From Streptomyces parvulus (GTDB taxonomy: Bacteria > Actinomycetota > Actinomycetes > Streptomycetales > Streptomycetaceae): DNA of 64,000 nucleotides. The stretch spans positions 1 through 64,000 of the forward strand of contig NZ_BMRX01000018.1 in NCBI RefSeq assembly GCF_014648855.1. Reading direction: 5' to 3'. The position numbers and the translations under genes are program-made. This document shows, one piece after another, positions 25,007 to 32,404 of this stretch. Within the stretch, counting starts at the first letter, position 1. Every line of letters begins with the position of its first letter. The notes beneath the pieces were generated by a model, which was given only the letters and a program-made list of their open reading frames with translations, was not told the origin of the DNA and did not search any database.

Positions 25007-25430
25007 ATTCCTTGCTGTTCGTATGGTCTCAAAGGTTGGCGGAGCGGCTTTGGGCTGGAGCTGCTTTGGGGCGAGTGATCTTGGCCCCGTAAGCTGATGG
25101 CGAGTCGGGCAGTCTGTGGACCTGCCCGCTAAAGCACGACGTTGGGGCCAAGATCTTAGAGGCTCGCCCCAAAGTGGCTGCCTAAAGCCGTGGAGCCGAC
25201 CGCCCCAGCCACAGAGGGTGTCTCCCCAATTCATGCCCGCAGCCGCCGAGCGCGCCGCCGGGCGCGGCCAGCCGGGGCGAAGACAGGAGGCGGGCCGCGC
25301 CGTAGAGGCGGCGCGCGCCCGCGCCGTGCGCGGGCCTTGATGGAGTAGGGAAAGTTCTACCGCGTCCATGATCCGGAACGGACACTCCCGGGCTGTCGGC
25401 TACGTGCCCGTCTCGGCTACCGTGCGACCT
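25007..25430. other. gene-free region between cargo gene and HD gene
   Basis: This 424-nt stretch has no credible gene. Its first half is occupied by a long imperfect inverted repeat (described separately). Its second half (25200-25400) returns abruptly to host-like, very high G+C. It ends with a TACCGT -10-like hexamer (25418-25423) 7 nt before the ATG of the HD gene. The composition change makes the inverted repeat the likely right edge of the cargo module. Confidence 0.6.
25045..25190. repeat. long imperfect inverted repeat
   Basis: The inner arms are 25064-25088 and 25144-25174: GGGGCCAAGATC and CTCGCCCCAAAG pair exactly with their partners, with a bulge of a few bases between the two blocks. 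Outer arms 25045-25055 and 25180-25190 pair with one mismatch. The 55-nt centre holds its own hairpin (CGGGCAG with CTGCCCG). Candidates are a rolling-circle or single-strand origin, a transfer locus, or the remnant end of an inserted unit; too elaborate for a simple terminator. Confidence 0.7.
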
Positions 25431-25982
25431 ATGCCCTCTGGATTGGACACGCCCCAAGGCGCTGCCGAACTGGCCGAGTCGCTGTTGCCCCCGCTCGGGA
25501 ACCGCTGGCTGCACACCCAGGCCGTCGCGGCTCGTGCCCAGGAGGCATCCGCGGCTGTGCCCGAGGAGGATCGCGATCTACTCGTCGCTGCGGCCTGGCT
25601 GCATGACCTCGGCTATGCGACCGAGCTGCGGGACACGGGGTTCCATCCGATCGATGGTGCGCGGCATCTCGAATCGCTCGGGGCGCCGGCACGGCTCGTA
25701 TGCCTGGTCGCTCACCACTCCGGGGCTGTCTACGAGGCCGAACAGCGTGGGCTGACTGCGGAGCTGGACGTCTACGAGCGGGAGGACTCCCCGGTGCTCG
25801 ATGCCCTGATCTACGCGGACATGACGACCGGCCCGGCCGGGCAGTCCTTCGACTTCGATCGCCGCATTGACGAGATCCTGGAGCGGTACGCGGAGGGCAG
25901 CGAAGTGCACAACGCGATCAGCAAGGCGCGTCCGTACCTCGGGGCCGCCGTCGAGCGGACGCGCGCTCGCCTCGCTGCTTAG
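25431..25982 (+). CDS. HD-domain phosphohydrolase
   Basis: A 183-aa HD-superfamily protein. H28, the H58-D59 pair (WLHDLG), H95/H96 (AHHS) and D130 (YADMT) form the metal-binding set. Substrates of such short HD proteins are usually nucleotides; the exact one is unknown. The ATG at 25431 lacks a Shine-Dalgarno but has a TACCGT -10-like element 7 nt upstream, so the mRNA is probably leaderless; a longer frame from 25368 is not favoured. It converges on and overlaps the NUDIX gene by 4 nt. HD and NUDIX genes are recurrent AICE accessories. Confidence 0.82.
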   Translation: MPSGLDTPQGAAELAESLLPPLGNRWLHTQAVAARAQEASAAVPEEDRDLLVAAAWLHDLGYATELRDTGFHPIDGARHLESLGAPARLVCLVAHHSGAVYEAEQRGLTAELDVYEREDSPVLDALIYADMTTGPAGQSFDFDRRIDEILERYAEGSEVHNAISKARPYLGAAVERTRARLAA

Positions 25983-26449
25983 CCGATGTGGGGATCGGTC
26001 TCGTCGGACAGGCCGTGATCGATCCGCATCCGCATCGACGGGTGGATGTTCAGGCTGTCGAGTCGGCTCGGGTCCACGAACGCCACCTCCTTGCTCTCAC
26101 TGCTCGTGCGCAGCTCGCCGCCGACGATGCGGGCCCGGAAGCAGATCGAGAACTGCTGGCGGACCTCGCCGTCGTCGTACGCCATGACGTGAGCCGGGTT
26201 GGTGTAGATGCCGACCAGGCTCGTGACCTCGACGTCGAAGCCGGTCTCTTCCTTCGTCTCCCGTACGGCGGCGTCTGGGGCAGACTCGCCCACGTCGACT
26301 CCGCCGCCGGGCAGAGCCCAGAGGTTGTTGTCGGTCTTGTGGATGAGTAGGACTTCCCCGGCCTCGTTGACCGCCACCGCGGTTACTGACGGGACGATGC
26401 TGTTCGCCTTCGGGGCGTCCGGGTCGTTGAAGTAGTCGATGCGGGCCAT
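25979..26449 (-). CDS. NUDIX hydrolase
   Basis: A 156-aa NUDIX-family pyrophosphohydrolase. The NUDIX box runs from G49 (G-x5-E55-x7-R63-E-x2-E67-E68-x-G70), including VRETKEETGF. The preceding LWALPGGG is the usual lead-in strand. Substrate unknown; proteins of this type in AICEs have been proposed to act on signalling or oxidised nucleotides. It is transcribed in the same direction as the HTH regulator 51 nt upstream, and its 3' end overlaps the HD gene. Confidence 0.9.
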   Translation of the reverse strand: MARIDYFNDPDAPKANSIVPSVTAVAVNEAGEVLLIHKTDNNLWALPGGGVDVGESAPDAAVRETKEETGFDVEVTSLVGIYTNPAHVMAYDDGEVRQQFSICFRARIVGGELRTSSESKEVAFVDPSRLDSLNIHPSMRMRIDHGLSDETDPHIG

Positions 26450-26500
26450 GGGCCAAGCCTCGCATGTTCGGGGGCTGGTGGCCGTTGTGCCGGCATACCC

Positions 26501-27232
26501 CTACGCGGGGCCTCCGCGCTCCCAGGCGTAGTCGAAGCTGCGCATGTAGTGGCGGAACGTCCGGGCTCCCGGGATGTAGCGGAAGTGCAGGACCGGGTTC
26601 TGTCCGGCCGGTGCTCCAAGGACGTGCGGGTTCACCAACACGTCGTCATCGAACCGGTAGATCGAGTTGTAGAGGATCGTGTCGTGCAAGCGGACCTCCA
26701 CGCCGGGCGTCGTCATCGCCGGTTCGAGGTAGCGACGCGTGATGCGGGCGCGTGCGGCCAGGTCCCCGCCGATGCCCTCCTCCTCGCCGCGCTGGCGGAC
26801 CATTTCGGAGTCGGGATCTCCCAGGAGGATCCGGATCTGTGCTCCGGCCTTGGCCTTCTCCGCCAACTGGTCCGGCAGGTCCGGGTGGCTGTCGAAGAGG
26901 AACAGTCCCGCGTACACGAGGACGTCTACCTGGTCCTTCGCCTTCTCGATCAGCGACGACCACAGGGCGGTCGGCACGGCTCCCCGGTGCGGGTAGTACG
27001 TGATCAGTTCCGACGTGCTCGCGGTCTCCGCCTGCTTCTGCACGCTGGGCCAGATGTAGACCTCATCGACGCCGAGGAAGTTCGCGGCCTTCCAGCGGTG
27101 TCCCCGGTGCGGCGTGCGGTCCGTCGTGATCCACCGTTCCACGCTCTTGGGGTCCACTCCGACGTGCTGAGCCACGGACTGGATCGTCTCGCCCTTCGCT
27201 GAAATCGACGCGCGCAGACGCTCGTTCGCCAT
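26501..27232 (-). CDS. XRE-type regulator with DUF5919/PLD-like C-terminal domain
   Basis: A 243-aa protein with an N-terminal helix-turn-helix (residues 1-60: TIQSVAQHVGVDPKSVERWI) and a C-terminal domain that resembles a degenerate phospholipase-D fold (IRILLGDPDSEMVRQRGEEEG, then LHDTILYNSIYRFDDDVLV, where the HxK motif lacks its lysine). This architecture is recurrent in Streptomyces elements, usually annotated DUF5919. It is divergent from the transfer operon; repeated GGGACG boxes in the shared promoter are its probable operators. Confidence 0.82.
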   Translation of the reverse strand: MANERLRASISAKGETIQSVAQHVGVDPKSVERWITTDRTPHRGHRWKAANFLGVDEVYIWPSVQKQAETASTSELITYYPHRGAVPTALWSSLIEKAKDQVDVLVYAGLFLFDSHPDLPDQLAEKAKAGAQIRILLGDPDSEMVRQRGEEEGIGGDLAARARITRRYLEPAMTTPGVEVRLHDTILYNSIYRFDDDVLVNPHVLGAPAGQNPVLHFRYIPGARTFRHYMRSFDYAWERGGPA

Positions 27233-27247
27233 GACGTGTCCTCCCCT

Positions 27248-27297
27248 GGGACGCCGTAGGGACGTTTTGACGATAGCTCAGACGTCCCTAAACGTCC
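27248..27297. promoter_or_regulatory. divergent promoter with GGGACGT/ACGTCCC operators
   Basis: TAGGGACGT (27257-27265) and ACGTCCCTA (27282-27290) form a perfect inverted repeat around TTGACG (27267-27272). A TAAACG hexamer (27289-27294) follows at a 16-bp spacing. Further copies of the half-site lie at 27248-27253 (GGGACG) and 27292-27297 (ACGTCC). A regulator bound here would control the transfer/replication operon and probably its own divergent gene. Confidence 0.6.
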
Positions 27298-27386
27298 ATA
27301 CGGACCGTGATGCGTCCACTACCTCTCGCGGTCTCCTGATCTCACCGCGCCGCATTGCGGCTCATACGAGAACAGGAGAACAGACG

Positions 27387-27743
27387 ATGCGTCAGATCCC
27401 CGTCGAGACCTCCACCGCCACCGTGATGGTGGCCCAGGCCCCCGAGCCGAAGATCCGTGACCGTCGTACCGGCGAGATCGCCACCGACGCCGAGACCGGC
27501 GCGACCCTGATGACCGTGAACGTGATGTTCGCCCTCAACGGCGACGTCGAGATCCTGAACGTCACCGTGCCGGAGACCGGCGTCTCCGGAGAGCTGGCCA
27601 TGGGCACCCCGGTCGCGCTCACGGGGTTGATCGCCCGGCCGTGGGAGAACGAGTTCAACGGCCAGAAGCGGCACGGCATCGCCTTCCGCGCGGTCGCCGT
27701 CACCTCGCTCGCCGCCGACACGTCGAAGTCGAAGGCGGCCTGA
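27387..27743 (+). CDS. SCO3933-family regulatory protein
   Basis: A 118-aa small protein of the family found immediately upstream of the transfer ATPase in pSAM2/SLP1-like elements. It begins MRQIPVETSTATVMVA and has PEPKIRDRRTGE and the GLIARPWEN...RHGIAFRA segments typical of that family. The biochemical role is unknown; it is presumed to regulate transfer or replication. The ATG at 27387 has CAGGAGAA upstream. It is the first gene of the plus-strand backbone operon, 2 nt before traB. Confidence 0.78.
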   Translation: MRQIPVETSTATVMVAQAPEPKIRDRRTGEIATDAETGATLMTVNVMFALNGDVEILNVTVPETGVSGELAMGTPVALTGLIARPWENEFNGQKRHGIAFRAVAVTSLAADTSKSKAA

Positions 27744-27745
27744 CC

Positions 27746-29101
27746 GTGACGTCGCTCATCGTCCTTCTAGCGCTGGTCGCCGCCGCTGCGGGTCTCCTGC
27801 GGTGGCGGCGCCCCGCCTGGTTCTGGCTGACCTTCGGGGTCACCTTCGCGGCCCTGCGGGTCCTGGTCCGGTACGGCTCGGTCATGGACGCCTGCGGCCT
27901 GACGGTTCCCGCCGCACGCTGGCGCCTCGGCCTGGCCCGGATGACCAATCGGCCCGTTCCCGGCCCTCGGGCCCCGCGCATCCTCCGGGTGCGGCCGACC
28001 CGTACCGGCCTGGTGCTCCGGCTCAAGCTCCGGCCCGGTCAGGACGCCTTCGACGTGACCGCGTCGTGCGACCGGCTCCGGCACTCCTTCGCCATGTACG
28101 GCGTCACCTCTCGTGAGCTGCGCTCCGGCGTGGTCGAAGTCCGCATGACCGGCTATGACGTGCTCAAGCGCGTGCAGATGCCCGCCCTCACCGACACCCG
28201 TCCGATGCGTGTCCCGGTGGCCCTGCGCGAGGACGGCTCCGTCCACTTCCGCGACTACCGCACGGTTCCGCACGCGCTGACCCTCGGTGCCACGGAGTCC
28301 GGCAAGTCGGTCTATCAGCGCAACCTCGTAGCGTCGCTGGCTTCACAGCGGGTCGCCCTCGTCGGCATCGACTGCAAGCAGGGCGTAGAGCTGTTCCCGC
28401 TGGCTCGCCGCTTCTCCGCGCTCGCCGACAACCCCGACTCCGCCGCCGAACTCCTCGAAGCGCTCGTGTCCCACATGGAGGACGTCTACCAGCTCATCCG
28501 TGCCGAGCAGCGCATCACCGCCGACGTGCCGGACGCCGAGATCGCCGCCGATATCTGGAACCTGCGCGAGGACCTGCGCCCGATACCCATCGTGGTCCTG
28601 GTCGACGAGGTGGCCGAACTCGCCCTCTTCGCGACCAAGGACGAGGAGAAGCGGCGGGACCGGATCATCACCGCGCTCGCCCGCCTCGCCCAGCTCGGCC
28701 GCGCGGCCGGCATCTATCTGGAGATCTGCGGACAGCGGTTCGGCTCCGAACTCGGCAAGGGCATCACGATGCTCCGTGCCCAGCTCACCGGCCGTACGGC
28801 ACACCGCGTCAACGACGAGTCCAGCGCCAACATGGCCTTCGGCGACATTGCGCCGGATGCCGTGCTGGCCGCGATCCAGATCCCCACGGACACGCCGGGC
28901 GTCGCCGTCACGGGTGACTCCACGGGCGGCTGGGCCCGGATCCGTGCCCCGCACACCTCGCTGCGGCAGGCCGTGAACATCTGCAACCGGCACGCCGACC
29001 TGACCCCGGACGTCCCCGCTCTGGCTCCCTTCCGGCCCGCGCTCGGCGCTCCTGCTCCGGCCCTGGTGCCCGCCGTCGAGTCCGCTCCGGCTGCGGCCTG
29101 A
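27746..29101 (+). CDS. traB: FtsK/SpoIIIE-type conjugal transfer ATPase
   Basis: Hexameric DNA translocase that alone moves double-stranded DNA between mycelia in Streptomyces conjugation (TraB/TraSA type). The 451-aa protein has one or two N-terminal membrane segments (about 3-43), a motor domain with Walker A GATESGKS (181-188) and Walker B VVLVDE (283-288), and GQRFGSELGKGITMLRAQLTGR matching the FtsK arginine-finger region. The GTG at 27746 lies 2 nt after the previous stop. The Pro/Ala-rich C-terminus lacks an obvious gamma-type winged helix, so recognition of the clt locus may reside elsewhere. Confidence 0.88.
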   Translation: MTSLIVLLALVAAAAGLLRWRRPAWFWLTFGVTFAALRVLVRYGSVMDACGLTVPAARWRLGLARMTNRPVPGPRAPRILRVRPTRTGLVLRLKLRPGQDAFDVTASCDRLRHSFAMYGVTSRELRSGVVEVRMTGYDVLKRVQMPALTDTRPMRVPVALREDGSVHFRDYRTVPHALTLGATESGKSVYQRNLVASLASQRVALVGIDCKQGVELFPLARRFSALADNPDSAAELLEALVSHMEDVYQLIRAEQRITADVPDAEIAADIWNLREDLRPIPIVVLVDEVAELALFATKDEEKRRDRIITALARLAQLGRAAGIYLEICGQRFGSELGKGITMLRAQLTGRTAHRVNDESSANMAFGDIAPDAVLAAIQIPTDTPGVAVTGDSTGGWARIRAPHTSLRQAVNICNRHADLTPDVPALAPFRPALGAPAPALVPAVESAPAAA

Positions 29102-29145
29102 GACCGCCCTCTCCCTGGCCTGACCCTCGCGAAGGAGGTGACGAC

Positions 29146-29811
29146 ATGACCCGCTCGATTCGCCCGGACGCCGTTCTCGTTCAGGCCGTGATCGCCGGAG
29201 CCCTGTCCTTCGCCCACCTGCACGACCTCGCCGCCGCTGCCGGGCAGACCGGTTGGAAGGCATGGGCCTACCCGGTCAGTGTCGACCTGCTGTTGGTCGC
29301 CGCCTGGCGACGGCTGCGCAATGACGGACCGTCCCGGCTGGCCTGGTGCTGGTTCCTGATCGCCCTGGTGGCCTCGCTCGGCGCCAACGTCGCCACGGCC
29401 GGGTTCCTCGACCTGGAGCACCCGCCCGCTCTCCTCCGGCTCGGCGTCGCCGGGTGGCCTGCCCTCGCCTTCCTCGGCGGCACGCTGCTCGCTCACGCTC
29501 CCAATTCCGGAAGCGAAGAGGGGGCGCCGGTCCCGTCGCCGTCAATGGCAGCCCCTGCCTCCGTCCCCAGCCCGGAGCCTGCTCCCGCTGCTGAGCCTGA
29601 GCCGGTCGTCGCCGCTGAGGACGTGCCGGCACTACCGGCCGCTGACCCTGCTCCCGCAATGCCGGTCCCCGCCGCCCTGGTCGACCACGCCCGCAAGGTC
29701 GCCGCCGACCACGAGCAACGGACCGGTGCCCGCATCGACACCGACACGCTTCGCGCTCGCCTCGGCGTCCCCGCGCCCATGGCCGATGCCATCGCCGCCC
29801 AACTCGCCTGA
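29146..29811 (+). CDS. DUF2637 membrane protein (Spd-type)
   Basis: A 221-aa protein with four N-terminal hydrophobic segments (about 8-110) of the DUF2637 family, a Pro/Ala/Glu-rich linker (about 120-180) and a small C-terminal helical domain (LVDHARKVAADHEQRTGARI) resembling a winged-helix recognition unit. DUF2637 proteins accompany transfer ATPases in actinomycete elements and are thought to help plasmid spread along septa. The ATG has AAGGAGGTGACGAC upstream, one of the best ribosome-binding sites in the element. Confidence 0.8.
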   Translation: MTRSIRPDAVLVQAVIAGALSFAHLHDLAAAAGQTGWKAWAYPVSVDLLLVAAWRRLRNDGPSRLAWCWFLIALVASLGANVATAGFLDLEHPPALLRLGVAGWPALAFLGGTLLAHAPNSGSEEGAPVPSPSMAAPASVPSPEPAPAAEPEPVVAAEDVPALPAADPAPAMPVPAALVDHARKVAADHEQRTGARIDTDTLRARLGVPAPMADAIAAQLA

Positions 29812-29832
29812 ACCGAGAGGAGATCACCCGTC

Positions 29833-30024
29833 ATGCCTGCCCGCGACTTCTTCCACTCCGTGATGCGGATCGGCCCCGTGCAGATCGGCACCCACCGTGA
29901 CCGCCACGGCCAGACCAAGCACGCCGCCGTGTGCAGCTCGGACGGCTGTGGCTGGTCTGCCGACTACACCAGCCAGTCCGCCGCACAGCTCGCCGCCCGC
30001 ACCCACCGCTGCAAGGTCCGCTAG
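29833..30024 (+). CDS. small mobile-element transfer protein with zinc-ribbon cysteines
   Basis: A 63-aa basic protein with the spacing C-x4-C and later H-x-C (CSSDGCGW...THRC), probably binding one zinc ion. NCBI-style annotation of relatives is mobile element transfer protein. It lies in the spread-gene block; GAGAGGAGATC precedes the ATG. The role is inferred only from position. Confidence 0.75.
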   Translation: MPARDFFHSVMRIGPVQIGTHRDRHGQTKHAAVCSSDGCGWSADYTSQSAAQLAARTHRCKVR

Positions 30025-30036
30025 GAGGCCATCGTC

Positions 30037-30192
30037 ATGGACGTCCCGCTCTGGTTCGCCCTGCTGATCGTCGGAGTCCTCGGCGTCAAGCTCATCCGCC
30101 CGCCCTGGTGGCTGATCGGCGTGCTCCTGCTCGGCGGGTTCCTCATCGCCGACAGCGTTTTCGCCCCCGCCGTCGACGGCTTCGTCAAGTAG
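30037..30192 (+). CDS. 51-aa membrane protein of the spread operon
   Basis: A short reading frame from an ATG with CTAGGAGGCC 8 nt upstream to a TAG at 30190. The product is almost wholly hydrophobic, with two membrane segments (about 4-18 and 24-42) separated by KLIRPPWW. Such small hydrophobic proteins (SpdC-like) are regular members of AICE transfer operons. Twelve nucleotides separate it from the zinc-ribbon gene and 23 from spdD. Confidence 0.72.
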   Translation: MDVPLWFALLIVGVLGVKLIRPPWWLIGVLLLGGFLIADSVFAPAVDGFVK

Positions 30193-30215
30193 TCCACCTC
30201 GAAGGGAGATCACCC

Positions 30216-30533
30216 ATGCTGCGTCCCAAGGTCCCGACCAATCCCGCACCGACCGGCTTCGTCTCCTCGCCCACCGTCATCGAACCGACCGCCGTCGTCC
30301 CGAGCGTCCAGGCTCCTCCGCCCGTCATGGCGGCTCCGGCGCCCGCTCGTCCCACGGTTCAGCTCACGCCCGGCTCCGTGCTCGCCCTCGTCGGTGGCGG
30401 TACCGCCGTGGTCCTCGTCGTCGGTGCCGTCCTCGTCTCGATGCTGCTCGCGGTCGCCATCACTGGCGCCTCGGTCGCCGTGTGCGCCGTCGTCCTGCGC
30501 TCGCTGCTCGCCTCCGAGTCCAAGCGGCGCTGA
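30216..30533 (+). CDS. spdD: SpdD-like spread protein
   Basis: A 105-aa protein with a Pro-rich, probably extended N-terminus (PTNPAPTGFVSSPTVIEP, then VQAPPPVMAAPAPARP), one long glycine-rich hydrophobic region (about 50-95) and a basic end (SESKRR). This layout matches SpdD proteins that aid intramycelial spread. The ATG has GAAGGGAGAT upstream; a much longer frame from 29931 overlaps other genes and is rejected. Confidence 0.72.
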   Translation: MLRPKVPTNPAPTGFVSSPTVIEPTAVVPSVQAPPPVMAAPAPARPTVQLTPGSVLALVGGGTAVVLVVGAVLVSMLLAVAITGASVAVCAVVLRSLLASESKRR

Positions 30534-30621
30534 GCGGCCCCCGGAGCGGCCTCAACCGCCAAGTCTTGTCCGCTCCGGGCGCCCTCCCTGTCCGATCTCT
30601 CAACCGGAAGGAACCTCCATC

Positions 30622-30819
30622 ATGACCGGCTCCGCCCCGGCCACCGCCACATCCCCGCGGATCTGCCCGAACTGCGACGGCTTCGCCACCGCCGCCGTAT
30701 CCTCCGGCGACCGCGACGCCTCCGGGCAACTGCCCACGTTCGCCGTCGACTGCCCGGCCTGCCACGGTGCCGGCACACTGCCCGCCTCCGTCACCCAGCT
30801 CGCCGGGGGTCGCGCATGA
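30622..30819 (+). CDS. small DnaJ-type zinc-finger protein
   Basis: A 65-aa protein with two Cys pairs, CPNCDG and CPACHGAG, in the CxxCxG style of the DnaJ zinc centre. It overlaps the start of repSA by 4 nt, so its translation is coupled to the replication initiator. Function unknown. The ATG has CCGGAAGGAACC upstream. Confidence 0.72.
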   Translation: MTGSAPATATSPRICPNCDGFATAAVSSGDRDASGQLPTFAVDCPACHGAGTLPASVTQLAGGRA

Positions 30820-32201
30820 CCAACCCCGCGACCTTCGCGGGCCTGGACCCGGTCACCCTCTCCGACACGCTGAGGGTGGCCGGGTCTCCGGGCTTCGACC
30901 GCTGGCAGGACCAGGTCCGCCGCACCGGTGGCTGCGCCGATCCGGTCCACCTGTCGGGCTGGGTCATTCACAAGGACAAGACCACCGGCGAGACCCTGCA
31001 CCACTACTCCACCGAGCATGAGCCGGGCGGACGTCTCCGAGTGGCCTGCGGCAACCGCCGTGCTTCTCGCTGCCCGTCGTGCGCCTGGACCTACGCGGGC
31101 GACACCTACCGTCTGATCCGCGCCGGGCTCGCCGGAGACGAGGACAAGGAGATACCTGCCACGGTCCGGAATCACCCCCGTGTCTTCGCCACGCTCACGG
31201 CGCCTTCGTTCGGCCCGGTCCACAACCGGCCCGATCACGGACGTTGCCGTTGCGGGACTCGGCACGCCTCGGACGACTCCGACCTCGGTACCGCGCTGGA
31301 CCCGGAGACGTACGACTACGCGGGCAGCGTCCTGTTCAACAACCACGCCGGGGACCTCTGGCAGCGATTCACGAACCGTCTCCGGCGCGAGATCGCCGCC
31401 CGCGCGGGCCTGACACAGCGTGAGCTGAAGGAGTGCGCTCGCCTCTCGTACGGCAAGGTCGCGGAGTTCCAGAAGCGGGGCGCCGTGCACTTCCATGCCG
31501 TGATCCGCATCGACGGGGCCGACGGACCTGACTCAGCGGCGCCGTCCTGGGCCAGCACGGAGCTGCTCATTGATGCGATTCGGGCCGCCGCCGGTCACTC
31601 GTACACGACCGTCAGTGTCCCCGCCTCGGGGGACCAGCCCGCCCGTACGTTCCGGTGGGGTCGCCAACTTGACGTCCGGCCGGTGAAGGCGTTCGGGGAC
31701 GGCTCCGATCTCACTGAACAGGCTGTGGCCTCGTACGTGGCGAAGTACGCGACCAAGGCCGCCGAGAACACCGGGACTCTCGATCGCCGGGTTGGCGAAC
31801 TCGCCGAACTCGACCGTCACGGCGTCCCGGACCACGCCCGGCGCCTGATCACTGCATGCCGGGATCTGGACGGGCTTTACCCGGATCGGCGTCTGTGGGC
31901 CTGGGCTCACATGCTCGGCTTCCGTGGCCACTTCTCCAGCAAGAGCCGCCGCTACTCGACCACGCTCGGCGCCCTGCGACAAGCACGTGCCGACTTCCGC
32001 GCCGCGCAGGAACGCGAAGCTCTCGCGCTCGAAGACCGCGAGCCTGACACCGTCCTCGTGCTGGCCGACTGGCAGTATGCCGGCCACGGTCACACCCCCG
32101 GTGAATCGGCCCTCGCCGCGACGATCGCCCGCGATCTGCAAGGCAACCGCGAGACCGCTCGCGAAGCTCTGGGAGAGCTGCACGCCGAGGGGGAGTGGTG
32201 A
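30816..32201 (+). CDS. repSA: replication initiator RepSA
   Basis: Rolling-circle replication initiator of pSAM2-type elements, which nicks the double-strand origin. In the 461-aa protein, FATLTAPSFGP (124-134) is motif I, HFH (225-227, in GAVHFHAVI) is the metal-binding HUH motif, and SYVAKYATK (306-314) holds the catalytic tyrosine(s) Y307/Y311. CPSC (86-89) and CRCGTRH (144-150) suggest a zinc site. The ATG overlaps the preceding gene, and the stop abuts xis. Confidence 0.9.
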   Translation: MTNPATFAGLDPVTLSDTLRVAGSPGFDRWQDQVRRTGGCADPVHLSGWVIHKDKTTGETLHHYSTEHEPGGRLRVACGNRRASRCPSCAWTYAGDTYRLIRAGLAGDEDKEIPATVRNHPRVFATLTAPSFGPVHNRPDHGRCRCGTRHASDDSDLGTALDPETYDYAGSVLFNNHAGDLWQRFTNRLRREIAARAGLTQRELKECARLSYGKVAEFQKRGAVHFHAVIRIDGADGPDSAAPSWASTELLIDAIRAAAGHSYTTVSVPASGDQPARTFRWGRQLDVRPVKAFGDGSDLTEQAVASYVAKYATKAAENTGTLDRRVGELAELDRHGVPDHARRLITACRDLDGLYPDRRLWAWAHMLGFRGHFSSKSRRYSTTLGALRQARADFRAAQEREALALEDREPDTVLVLADWQYAGHGHTPGESALAATIARDLQGNRETAREALGELHAEGEW

Positions 32202-32203
32202 GC

Positions 32204-32404
32204 ATGCCGACTCGGCTGCCTGAGCGTTACCTCACGCCGGAAGACCTGGTCCAGCTCTTCGACCTGCCCAGCGTCGAGACCGTCTACCAGTGGCGACGCA
32301 AGCGTCTGGGGCCCCGCGGCTTCCGGGTCGGTCGTCACCTGCGCTACGACCCGAAAGACGTGCAGAGCTGGGTGCAGTCCCGCATGGAAGGGGCTGCTGC
32401 CTGA
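32204..32404 (+). CDS. xis: excisionase (HTH_17/MerR-like)
   Basis: A 66-aa winged-helix protein (YLTPEDLVQLFDLPSVETVYQWR, in two parts, then GFRVGRHLRY) of the family that directs tyrosine integrases toward excision. Upstream in-frame GTG codons at 32195 and 32198 exist, but the ATG at 32204 has GGGGGAG at proper spacing. It overlaps int by 1 nt (TGATG). Confidence 0.87.
   Translation: MPTRLPERYLTPEDLVQLFDLPSVETVYQWRRKRLGPRGFRVGRHLRYDPKDVQSWVQSRMEGAAA

Noticed and set aside
24773..25369. 198-codon minus-strand frame after the cargo nuclease gene
   Set aside because: It runs across the inverted repeat and the end of the nuclease gene, lacks a ribosome-binding site and has no recognisable domain.
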